DNA of 8,789 nucleotides from an uncultured Collinsella sp. (GTDB lineage Bacteria; Actinomycetota; Coriobacteriia; Coriobacteriales; Coriobacteriaceae): NCBI GenBank assembly GCA_900545745.1, contig URAD01000042.1, positions 1 through 8,789 of the forward strand, given 5' to 3'. The notes beneath the pieces were generated by a model. It did not search any database. It was given only the letters and a program-made list of their open reading frames with translations, and was not told the DNA's origin. Positions 1 through 8,789 of this stretch are shown piece after piece; position 1 is the stretch's first letter; the number at the start of each line of letters is the position of its first letter. Position numbers and translations under genes: made by a program.

Positions 1-548
1 AGGTCGATGACGCCCCAGAAGTTGTCCTCGGCGCCCATCGGGACCTGAGCGGCCACGGCGTTAGCGTCGAGACGATCCTTCATGGTCTCGATAGCGTTGA
101 AGAAGTCAGCGCCCACGCGGTCATACTTATTGATGAAGGCGATGCGGGGGACGTTGAAGGTAGAAGCCTGACGCCAAACGGTCTCAGACTGGGGCTGAAC
201 GCCGGCAACGGCGTCGAAGACGGCGACAGCGCCATCGAGGACGCGCAGGCAGCGCTCGACCTCGGCGGTGAAGTCAACGTGGCCCGGGGTGTCGATGATC
301 TGGATGCGGTAGTCCTTACCGTCCTTGTTCCAGAAGCACGTGGTAGCAGCGGAGGTAATGGTTACGCCGCGCTCCTGCTCCTGAACCATCCAGTCCATGG
401 TGGCAGCGCCCTCATGGACCTCACCGATCTTGTGGGTCTTACCGGTGTAGTAAAGAATACGCTCGGTCGTGGTGGTCTTACCGGCATCGATGTGGGCCAT
501 GATGCCGATGTTACGGGTATCGGAAAGCTTGTACTTAGGCTTAGCCAT
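1..548 (-). CDS. fusA: Elongation factor G, N-terminal part (3' end outside window)
   Basis: This is the translational GTPase that moves tRNAs and mRNA through the ribosome after peptide bond formation and helps recycle ribosomes. About 182 residues are visible, covering the start of the G domain. The P-loop AHIDAGKTT is at residues 18-26, the switch I segment RGVTI at 60-64, the G3 motif DTPGH at 86-90 and the G4 motif NKYD at 140-143. Most EF-G proteins have NKMD; the third position of NKxD tolerates change, so this is a minor variant. The ATG start (548-546) begins MAKPKYKLSDTRNIGIMAHI, the usual EF-G N-terminus, and has an AAGGAA ribosome binding site at 554-559 with 5 nt spacing. It lies 19 nt after the rpsG stop with no visible promoter between, so it is the third gene of the rpsL-rpsG-fusA operon. 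The frame is open to the window edge. Confidence 0.98.
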   Translation of the reverse strand, partial: MAKPKYKLSDTRNIGIMAHIDAGKTTTTERILYYTGKTHKIGEVHEGAATMDWMVQEQERGVTITSAATTCFWNKDGKDYRIQIIDTPGHVDFTAEVERCLRVLDGAVAVFDAVAGVQPQSETVWRQASTFNVPRIAFINKYDRVGADFFNAIETMKDRLDANAVAAQVPMGAEDNFWGVID

Positions 549-553
549 GTTAG

Positions 554-559
554 TTCCTT
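554..559 (-). promoter_or_regulatory. Ribosome binding site of fusA
   Basis: AAGGAA on the minus strand, 5 nt before the fusA ATG and inside the 19-nt rpsG-fusA gap. It supports the start choice. Confidence 0.75.
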
Positions 560-567
560 ACCTTAAC

Positions 568-1041
568 TTACCAACGATAGTGAGAGAACGCGCGGTTGGC
601 CTCGGCCATCTTGAAGACGTCCTCACGCTTCTTGACGGAAGCGCCCAGGCCGTTGGAAGCGTCGAGAATCTCGTTAGCGAGACGCTCGGCCATGGTCTTC
701 TCCTTGCGAGCGCGGGAGAAGTTGACGATCCAGCGGATACCCAGAGCGGTGGAACGACGGGAGTTGACCTCCATCGGGACCTGATAGGTAGCGCCACCGA
801 CACGCTTGGGCTTAACCTCGAGCGTGGGCTTGACGTTGTCCATAGCCTTCTTGAAGGTAGCGAGAGCGTCGCCACCCTCGGACTTCTCGGCAACGATCTC
901 GAAAGCGGTGTAAACGATGCGCTCAGCGGTGGCCTTCTTGCCGTCAAGAAGGACCTTGTTGATGAGCTGAGTCACCAGGCGGTTGTTGTAAACGGCGTCA
1001 GGCTGAACCTCACGACGATTAGCTGCTGCACGACGCGGCAT
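568..1041 (-). CDS. rpsG: 30S ribosomal protein S7
   Basis: S7 is a primary assembly protein of the 30S head. It binds the 3' major domain of 16S rRNA and lines the mRNA exit channel near the E site. The 157-residue product begins MPRRAAANRREVQPD and contains the family segments YNNRLVTQLINKVLLDGKK (about 18-36), YQVPMEVNSRR (about 86-96) and the C-terminal SHYRW. Length and both ends match normal bacterial S7 (about 156 residues), so it is intact. The ATG at 1041-1039 has an AAGGAG ribosome binding site at 1049-1054, 7 nt upstream. It sits 73 nt after the rpsL stop and 19 nt before fusA. In E. coli S7 represses translation of its own operon by binding the rpsL-rpsG gap; the 73-nt gap here leaves room for a similar site, but I did not identify one. 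Nothing in the protein looks unusual. Confidence 0.98.
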   Translation of the reverse strand: MPRRAAANRREVQPDAVYNNRLVTQLINKVLLDGKKATAERIVYTAFEIVAEKSEGGDALATFKKAMDNVKPTLEVKPKRVGGATYQVPMEVNSRRSTALGIRWIVNFSRARKEKTMAERLANEILDASNGLGASVKKREDVFKMAEANRAFSHYRW

Positions 1042-1048
1042 GTGAAAT

Positions 1049-1054
1049 CTCCTT
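1049..1054 (-). promoter_or_regulatory. Ribosome binding site of rpsG
   Basis: AAGGAG on the minus strand, 7 nt before the rpsG ATG. Confidence 0.75.
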
Positions 1055-1114
1055 AAGTGTCTACCGTGCGGCGCTTAGGCGGCACACGGCGAAAGTATCA
1101 AAACGTTATCTGGC

Positions 1115-1492
1115 TTATTTGGCCTTGGGGCGCTTAGCACCGTACTTGGAACGGGCCTGCATACGGTTCTGGACCGGAGCAGCGTCGTAGGCGCCACGGA
1201 TGACGTGATAACGGACACCAGGGAGGTCACGGACACGACCGCCGCGGACGAGCACGATGGAGTGCTCCTGCAGGTTGTGGCCCTCACCCGGGATGTAAGC
1301 AGTAACTTCGATGCCGTTGACGAGGCGAACACGGGCAACCTTACGAAGAGCCGAGTTCGGCTTCTTGGGGCTCGTGGTGAAGACGCGGGTGCACACGCCG
1401 CGCTTCTGGGAGTTGTGCTGCAGAGCAGCGTTCTTGGACTTCTTGGGCACGGAACGACGGCCCTGGCGAACCAGCTGGTTAATAGTAGGCAA
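1115..1492 (-). CDS. rpsL: 30S ribosomal protein S12 with arginine at position 88
   Basis: S12 sits at the decoding centre of the 30S subunit, controls proofreading accuracy and shapes the streptomycin site. The 125-residue product starts MPTINQLVRQGRR and carries the conserved PKKPNSALRKVARVRL (42-57), PGEGHNLQEHS (68-78) and the loop GGRVRDLPGVRYH (84-96). Length and ends match the family. The start is TTG at 1492-1490, not ATG. It is fixed by the universal PTINQL N-terminus and by AAGGAG at 1499-1504, 6 nt upstream. Lys43 is the normal residue, but position 88 is arginine (codon CGT) where most bacteria have lysine. K88R, called K87R in E. coli mature numbering, is a known streptomycin-resistance change. 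D89 is the aspartate that RimO methylthiolates in other bacteria. It is the first gene of an rpsL-rpsG-fusA operon, with a strong promoter about 100 nt upstream. Confidence 0.98.
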   Translation of the reverse strand: MPTINQLVRQGRRSVPKKSKNAALQHNSQKRGVCTRVFTTSPKKPNSALRKVARVRLVNGIEVTAYIPGEGHNLQEHSIVLVRGGRVRDLPGVRYHVIRGAYDAAPVQNRMQARSKYGAKRPKAK

Positions 1493-1498
1493 AGCGTA

Positions 1499-1504
1499 CT
1501 CCTT
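1499..1504 (-). promoter_or_regulatory. Ribosome binding site that fixes the TTG start of rpsL
   Basis: AAGGAG on the minus strand, 6 nt before TTG. No in-frame ATG lies at the S12 N-terminus, so this site together with the conserved PTINQL sequence decides the start. Confidence 0.8.
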
Positions 1505-1585
1505 CTCGAATGATTCCAGCTTTCTGTAAAGTGCAACGGCTTGAATCGAGGGGTCAGCATCCCCCTACGAAACACGCAGTTCGAT

Positions 1586-1614
1586 AGGATACGTGGCGTT
1601 AGCTGTGCCGTCAA
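1586..1614 (-). promoter_or_regulatory. Housekeeping sigma-70-type promoter of the rpsL-rpsG-fusA operon
   Basis: On the minus strand TTGACG (-35, at 1609-1614) is followed after exactly 17 nt by TATCCT (-10, at 1586-1591). This is close to the TTGACA/TATAAT consensus with ideal spacing. It predicts a start near 1579 and a leader of roughly 85 nt before the rpsL TTG. A small hairpin is possible in the leader (AGGGG/CCCCT arms at 1549-1553 and 1562-1566). No similar match was noticed closer to rpsL. Because the sigma/anti-sigma unit upstream has its own terminator, this is probably the main promoter of the ribosomal operon. Confidence 0.75.
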
Positions 1615-1697
1615 CAGACCACGCCGCCGGGCGTATCCCAAAATAGCCATATTTCCGCAAAGCCTACACAAAAGGAATCCCCTCCTGTGCGCGGGGG

Positions 1698-1838
1698 CGG
1701 ATTCCCGGCCCGGGCGGCCCGCTGTTTAAGTTTGCTGCTCTACAGTCCTGCGCAAGACGGAAAGCACATTAAGTGCTTTCCTTTGCGTGCGGAACTCGCG
1801 ACAAACTTAAACAGCGGGCCGCCCGGACCGGGAATCCG
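1698..1838. repeat. Long nested palindrome, 37-nt arms with an inner hairpin
   Basis: The outer arms are 1698-1734 and 1802-1838. They are inverted copies matching at 36 of 37 positions, with one C/T difference in the CCCGG-CCGGG part. Inside lies a second inverted pair, ggaaagcac (1759-1767) and gtgctttcc (1773-1781), around the 5-nt loop attaa, extended by cgcaa (1751-1755) and ttgcg (1783-1787). As single-stranded DNA or RNA, almost the whole 141 nt can fold into one long hairpin. It has no T-tract suiting it as a simple terminator and contains no gene. No clear target duplication flanks it (ggggg on the left, acgtg on the right). It could be a miniature mobile element or a dispersed palindromic repeat, a replication or nucleoid signal, or a structured RNA; I cannot choose from one copy. 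Confidence 0.85.
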
Positions 1839-1871
1839 ACGTGCTTGTCGGGGCAACGTTCCCTTCCAAAT

Positions 1872-1898
1872 AGGGACAGGTTTATTTTGGTCGGTTTT
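1872..1898 (+). repeat. 27-nt inverted repeat, left copy
   Basis: The plus strand here starts AGGGACAGG and ends TTTTGGTCGGTTTT. The minus strand at 3653-3679 carries the same 27 nt with one difference (T here, G there, at the ninth base). Partial similarity (a CCAAA block) continues just outside both copies. The copy lies between the terminator of the sigma/anti-sigma unit and the long palindrome. Motifs of the general form GGGACAG-TTATTTT resemble dispersed palindromic repeats I associate with REP-type transposases; that link is from memory and untested here. Confidence 0.85.
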
Positions 1899-1946
1899 AT
1901 CTGGGGAAACGTCGCGCTCCAGCGGTGATCTGCTCTCATCTGTCGC

Positions 1947-1969
1947 ATGGAAATCGGCGGCGTTTCCAT
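1947..1969. repeat. Short hairpin downstream of the sigma/anti-sigma unit
   Basis: Perfect 7-nt arms atggaaa (1947-1953) and tttccat (1963-1969) enclose a 9-nt GC-rich loop. The right arm can alternatively pair with 1905-1915 (ggaaacgtcgc against gcggcgtttcc at 1957-1967, 10 of 11). Function unknown. Confidence 0.4.
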
Positions 1970-1974
1970 TTAAC

Positions 1975-2008
1975 GCAAAAGAGGCCGCTTCCCCTAGTAG
2001 GAAGCGAC
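1975..2008 (-). terminator. Intrinsic terminator of the sigma/anti-sigma unit
   Basis: Read on the minus strand, CGCTTCC (2006-2000) pairs with GGAAGCG (1992-1986) across a 7-nt loop. Two further pairs at the base (one G-U) make 9 bp. The stem is followed by CCTCTTTTGCG, a modest T-run. It begins about 9 nt after the stop codon of the membrane protein gene, the expected place for a Rho-independent terminator. Confidence 0.7.
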
Positions 2009-2016
2009 CCCAAATC

Positions 2017-3093
2017 TTACGAATAGACGATGGTAAAGGGCTCTTTCGTTTCGGTCTCCCCTGTTGATGTATACCTCACAATTTCAAGGGTTACCGAGAC
2101 AACTTGATCGACATCAATCAACTTCGTTGGCACCCAGATGTTCTCTCCGCTATTGCGCCCATAAGAAAAATATAAGTTGAACACCCCTGCGTCGTCATCT
2201 TCGATAATCTGCTCCGATCCATCCTTGTAGCTGACGGTCAGCTTATTATCAACTGCTTCATAGCCCAAATCATCGATGTGCGTCTGGATGGAAAACGGGC
2301 TAATCTCAAGAGGCGAGTCACCGGAGCGGAGTTCCTTTGTATCGACGTACGCTCCAATATTGAACTCGGGTGTCGACGCCTCAAACCGCCTCGCACTCTC
2401 ACCTTCACCCTCGGTCCAATGGATATTCCAGGTGACAGCATGTTGCAAATCTCGCTCGCGATCCATAGCGGCAAAGTACATCGTGCCATTAATGACAGTA
2501 TCGCTTGATGTGTCCTTATCAATTGTGCTGCGTGTGTCAGGCCATTCCTCGCCGAACTTCATATCGGGCGTGCCGATGCCCTGCTCTTCTTCACCATAGA
2601 GAACAAGTTCGCCAATCTCTGCTGCTGGCTTGTAGTAGTTAACTCCATTTGGATTGGACAACGTAAACGTCACGGCTCCGCAGCCGTTTTGGTCGATTGC
2701 CATCTCATGGATATCAAGCGTATAGCCGTTGCCCTCGACGGACAGATTAACCTCCTGGACTGCGCCTTCCAGGCTTTGGGGCGCGATGCCATCGCCAAAC
2801 TCTCTGGTGTAGGTATATTTAGTCCCCGACGAGCCACCTTGAGTCCAGGTAATGGACTCTCCGTTGCCATGGTTTCCCCAGGCAGAGGCAAAATAACTGG
2901 AATTGACGACGGCGTAGGCGACCCCTCCGGTCGCCAGCACTCCGGCAAGGCATCCGATCACGGCAACATACAGAGGCTTCGCGTGACCCTTTCGGCGAAG
3001 CGGCTCACCAGCAGCGGCATAAAGAACACGGTCAGCAAGATCGCTATCGGCTTGGACGGACTCGAAGGCCTGCTTGATTTGATTGGATTTCAC
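2017..3093 (-). CDS. Single-pass membrane protein, probable anti-sigma factor of the adjacent ECF sigma factor
   Basis: The 358-residue product has a short basic cytoplasmic N-terminus (1-40), one hydrophobic membrane segment at about 41-63 (LYVAVIGCLAGVLATGGVAY and following) and a ~295-residue outer domain rich in beta-type and acidic segments. This architecture, and its position right after an ECF sigma gene, is that of a membrane anti-sigma factor. The overall form resembles DUF4179-type anti-sigma partners of Firmicutes, which I cannot confirm. The HxxxCxxC zinc motif of ZAS anti-sigma factors is absent, so sigma binding would use another fold in only about 40 residues. The start is GTG at 3093-3091 with a GAGGAGGG site at 3099-3106, 5 nt away. 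It overlaps the sigma gene by 50 nt, implying translational coupling. GC content is visibly lower than in rpoC. The ligand or stress sensed by the outer domain is unknown. Confidence 0.7.
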   Translation of the reverse strand: MKSNQIKQAFESVQADSDLADRVLYAAAGEPLRRKGHAKPLYVAVIGCLAGVLATGGVAYAVVNSSYFASAWGNHGNGESITWTQGGSSGTKYTYTREFGDGIAPQSLEGAVQEVNLSVEGNGYTLDIHEMAIDQNGCGAVTFTLSNPNGVNYYKPAAEIGELVLYGEEEQGIGTPDMKFGEEWPDTRSTIDKDTSSDTVINGTMYFAAMDRERDLQHAVTWNIHWTEGEGESARRFEASTPEFNIGAYVDTKELRSGDSPLEISPFSIQTHIDDLGYEAVDNKLTVSYKDGSEQIIEDDDAGVFNLYFSYGRNSGENIWVPTKLIDVDQVVSVTLEIVRYTSTGETETKEPFTIVYS

Positions 3094-3562
3094 GGTCGCC
3101 CTCCTCTAGGATGAATTTGAGCTTCGATCGACCGCGAGCTAAACGCGTTCGAACGGTCGCGGCTGGCACATGCAGTAACTCGGCAATCTCTGAGGTCGAA
3201 AAGCCCAGATAGTAATAGAGCACGATGGGAACACGGAATCGCTCCGGAAGTCGCATAACGTCTGACAGAACCGCCTTGGTCTCATCCTGCGCCGCCGAAA
3301 GCGAATCGGCCAGGTTCTCAATATCCTCCACACGCCTCCATGGCTTTCGAAAGAGCGATTTACATTCATTGATCGTGACCCGGATAAGCCAGCGGCGAAG
3401 ATGCTCCCAACTCTCAAAGTGTCCATCGCTTTTAAGCAACTTAAGAAAGACATCTTGGGCAATATCGTCGGCATCGGCACGATCGCGCAGGTACGTCAAT
3501 GCGATCCGAAACACGACATCCCGGTGATCTTCGACCGCCTGTCTAAATGCTTGTTCTTCCAT
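3044..3562 (-). CDS. ECF-family RNA polymerase sigma factor
   Basis: This small alternative sigma factor (172 residues) has only regions 2 and 4, the mark of the extracytoplasmic-function group; it would direct core polymerase to a dedicated promoter set when released from its anti-sigma factor. Region 2 spans about 10-76, with the core-binding helix DADDIAQDVFLKL (30-42) and the -10 recognition helix around RRWLIRVTINECKSLFRK (56-73). Region 4 spans about 98-152, with the -35 recognition helix-turn-helix FSTSEIAELLHVPAATVRTR (121-140) and the basic LARGRSKLK after it. The frame stays open upstream to 3844, but that would read through the rpoBC terminator. ATG at 3562 has an excellent GGGAGGTGA ribosome binding site at 3565-3573. 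An ECF-like promoter lies about 50-75 nt upstream, so it probably activates itself. The next gene is its likely anti-sigma partner. The target genes cannot be named. Confidence 0.93.
   Translation of the reverse strand: MEEQAFRQAVEDHRDVVFRIALTYLRDRADADDIAQDVFLKLLKSDGHFESWEHLRRWLIRVTINECKSLFRKPWRRVEDIENLADSLSAAQDETKAVLSDVMRLPERFRVPIVLYYYLGFSTSEIAELLHVPAATVRTRLARGRSKLKFILEEGDREIQSNQAGLRVRPSR
3099..3106 (-). promoter_or_regulatory. Ribosome binding site that fixes the GTG start of the anti-sigma gene
   Basis: GAGGAGGG on the minus strand, inside the end of the sigma gene and 5 nt before the GTG. It supports a start within the sigma reading frame, so the 50-nt overlap is genuine. Confidence 0.75.
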
Positions 3563-3564
3563 AA

Positions 3565-3573
3565 TCACCTCCC
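3565..3573 (-). promoter_or_regulatory. Strong ribosome binding site that decides the sigma start
   Basis: GGGAGGTGA on the minus strand, nearly fully complementary to the 16S rRNA 3' end and just upstream of ATG 3562-3560. It rules in this start over the in-frame upstream codons up to 3844. Confidence 0.85.
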
Positions 3574-3610
3574 GGTGATGTTCATGATTCTTGATGAGGC
3601 CCTCACCATA

Positions 3611-3639
3611 GATACGCTCTTGCCGAGCGAAATGTTTCA
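3611..3639 (-). promoter_or_regulatory. ECF-type promoter of the sigma/anti-sigma unit (probable autoregulation)
   Basis: On the minus strand TGAAAC (3634-3639) is followed after 17 nt by CGTATC (3611-3616). This matches the well-known Bacillus ECF promoter pattern (TGAAAC, 16-17 nt, CGTA/CGTC of SigW/SigM) and not the housekeeping pattern. The predicted start near 3604 gives a leader of about 40 nt before the sigma ATG. ECF sigma genes commonly read their own promoter, so self-activation is the natural reading, but the specificity of this particular sigma factor is inferred. Confidence 0.65.
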
Positions 3640-3652
3640 AATTCAAGCAGGA

Positions 3653-3679
3653 AAAACCGACCAAAATAACCCTGTCCCT
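3653..3679 (-). repeat. 27-nt inverted repeat, right copy
   Basis: The minus strand here matches the plus strand at 1872-1898 at 26 of 27 positions, so the two copies face each other across the sigma/anti-sigma unit. This copy ends 13 nt upstream of the ECF promoter -35 element and lies after the rpoBC terminator. It could be the edge of an inserted element, one of many dispersed repeats in the genome, or an operator; the second copy downstream of the unit argues for the first two. Confidence 0.85.
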
Positions 3680-3737
3680 TTTTTGGCAGGTCCCCAAGGG
3701 ATCAACGGAGCGCAACAGGTTGAGCATACGCAAGCGA

Positions 3738-3837
3738 GCGGCCCCCAGAGCGTACAAGGTGGCATGAAAAAGGCAGGGCATTGACCTTTTGGTCATGCCC
3801 TGCCTTTTGAATGACAGATTGTAGCTCTGGGGGCCGC
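3738..3837. repeat. Nested palindrome enclosing the rpoBC terminator
   Basis: Perfect 14-nt outer arms gcggcccccagagc (3738-3751) and gctctgggggccgc (3824-3837), supported by tacaa (3753-3757) and ttgta (3819-3823), wrap the terminator hairpin. The 100-nt unit has the same overall plan as the palindrome at 1698-1838 (GC-rich outer arms around an inner hairpin), but the sequences differ. An outer stem is not needed for termination, so it may be a repeat element that supplies a terminator. Confidence 0.8.
3768..3808 (-). terminator. Strong intrinsic terminator of the rpoBC operon, possibly bidirectional
   Basis: Perfect 14-nt arms aaaaggcagggcat (3768-3781) and atgccctgcctttt (3795-3808) enclose a further GACC/GGTC pair (3783-3786, 3791-3794) with a TTTT loop. 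On the minus strand the stem is followed by TTTTT (3771-3767), the classic Rho-independent layout about 75 nt after the rpoC stop. The plus strand also ends in TTTT, so it may act both ways. Confidence 0.85.
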
Positions 3838-3853
3838 GCAGCAACGGAGGTCG

Positions 3854-3875
3854 CCGCCGTTCGTTAGAACGGCGG
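3854..3875. repeat. Hairpin directly after the rpoC stop
   Basis: Perfect 9-nt arms ccgccgttc (3854-3862) and gaacggcgg (3867-3875) with a 4-nt loop, starting 6 nt past the rpoC stop. No T-run follows on the minus strand, so it is more likely an mRNA 3'-end stabiliser than a terminator. Confidence 0.6.
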
Positions 3876-3881
3876 AACTAA

Positions 3882-8360
<4,479 letters not shown>

Positions 8361-8366
8361 AGTCAA

Positions 8367-8789
<423 letters not shown>

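Larger units (their letters stand above)
1493..2016. other. Gene-free 524-nt gap between anti-sigma gene and rpsL
   Basis: I see no credible protein gene on either strand. Following minus-strand transcription the gap holds the terminator of the sigma/anti-sigma unit (about 1975-2008), a hairpin with arms 1947-1953 and 1963-1969, a 27-nt repeat copy (1872-1898), a 141-nt long palindrome (1698-1838), a sigma-70-type promoter (1586-1614) and the rpsL leader. Open frames here (for example plus 1687-2067 and minus 1769-1969) run through the palindrome and lack recognisable protein sequence or a good ribosome binding site. Confidence 0.7.
3563..3881. other. Gene-free 319-nt gap between rpoC and the sigma gene
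   Basis: In minus-strand order it holds a 9-bp hairpin (3854-3875), a nested palindrome with the rpoBC terminator (3738-3837), a 27-nt repeat copy (3653-3679), an ECF-type promoter (3611-3639) and the sigma leader with its ribosome binding site. The open frame across it is an upstream continuation of the sigma frame and has no recognisable protein content. Confidence 0.75.

Noticed and set aside
120..131. NKYD instead of NKMD in the EF-G G4 motif as a possible defect
   Set aside because: Only N, K and D are critical in NKxD; the third position varies among GTPases, so this is not evidence of altered function.
469..1056. Long plus-strand frame antisense to rpsG and other antisense frames inside rpoC
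   Set aside because: Shadows of GC-rich, codon-biased genes on the other strand; the minus-strand products are unmistakable conserved proteins.
1698..1838. Calling the long palindrome a transposon remnant
   Set aside because: No transposase fragment and no matching target duplication at the ends; it is kept as a repeat of unknown origin.
1687..2067. Plus-strand frame of 126 codons and a minus-strand frame at 1769-1969 across the intergenic palindrome
   Set aside because: Both are translations of the palindrome and the 27-nt repeat. They have no recognisable family features or convincing ribosome binding site.
2017..3093. Zinc-binding (ZAS) anti-sigma factor
   Set aside because: The N-terminal 40 residues contain no cysteine and no HxxxCxxC motif.
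3044..3844. Longer sigma-factor frame (266 residues) starting at 3844
   Set aside because: The first ~94 residues would be translated from the rpoBC terminator, the 27-nt repeat and the ECF promoter, and show no domain. ATG 3562 has a near-perfect ribosome binding site and starts at the normal ECF N-terminus.
3854..3875. Hairpin right after rpoC as the operon terminator
   Set aside because: No T-run follows it on the minus strand; the hairpin at 3768-3808 has a longer stem and TTTTT and is the better terminator.

Overview
The window looks like the chromosome of a high-GC actinobacterium of the class Coriobacteriia, most likely Collinsella or a close relative. Three things point there. The core RNA polymerase genes run directly into the str-type ribosomal operon. 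RpoC has a long insertion after residue 140 and a very long C-terminus. The core genes are GC-rich and use strong AAGGAG-type ribosome binding sites. The genus is an inference from family resemblance, not from a database search. Every supported gene is on the minus strand.

Layout in the direction of transcription (high to low coordinates): (1) 8789-8367, the 3' end of rpoB; (2) 8360 (or 8366)-3882, complete rpoC; (3) 3881-3563, a 319-nt gap with a small hairpin, a nested palindrome containing a strong intrinsic terminator, one copy of a 27-nt repeat, and an ECF-type promoter; (4) 3562-3044, an ECF sigma factor; (5) 3093-2017, a one-pass membrane protein that is the likely anti-sigma factor, overlapping the sigma gene by 50 nt; (6) 2016-1493, a 524-nt gap with an intrinsic terminator, the inverted second copy of the 27-nt repeat, a 141-nt long palindrome, and a consensus-like housekeeping promoter; (7) 1492-1115 rpsL, 1041-568 rpsG and 548-1 fusA (truncated by the window), the translation-factor operon.

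Functionally, the core polymerase operon and the S12/S7/EF-G operon are normal growth genes. Between them sits a self-contained sigma/anti-sigma unit with its own promoter and terminator, bracketed by a 27-nt inverted repeat (26/27 identical). Its DNA is visibly less GC-rich than its neighbours: two 60-nt lines counted by hand give 30/60 at 2101-2160 and 39/60 at 4501-4560. This suggests an inserted or separately evolving regulatory cassette.

The most unusual protein feature is the RpoC C-terminus. About 230 residues follow the normal end of beta-prime. They include a ~55-residue helix-hairpin-helix module that aligns without gaps to the C-terminal domain of the alpha subunit and keeps the residues equivalent to the DNA-contacting R265, N268, G296 and K298 of E. 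coli alpha. S12 also carries arginine at position 88, where lysine is usual and K-to-R changes are known to give streptomycin resistance.
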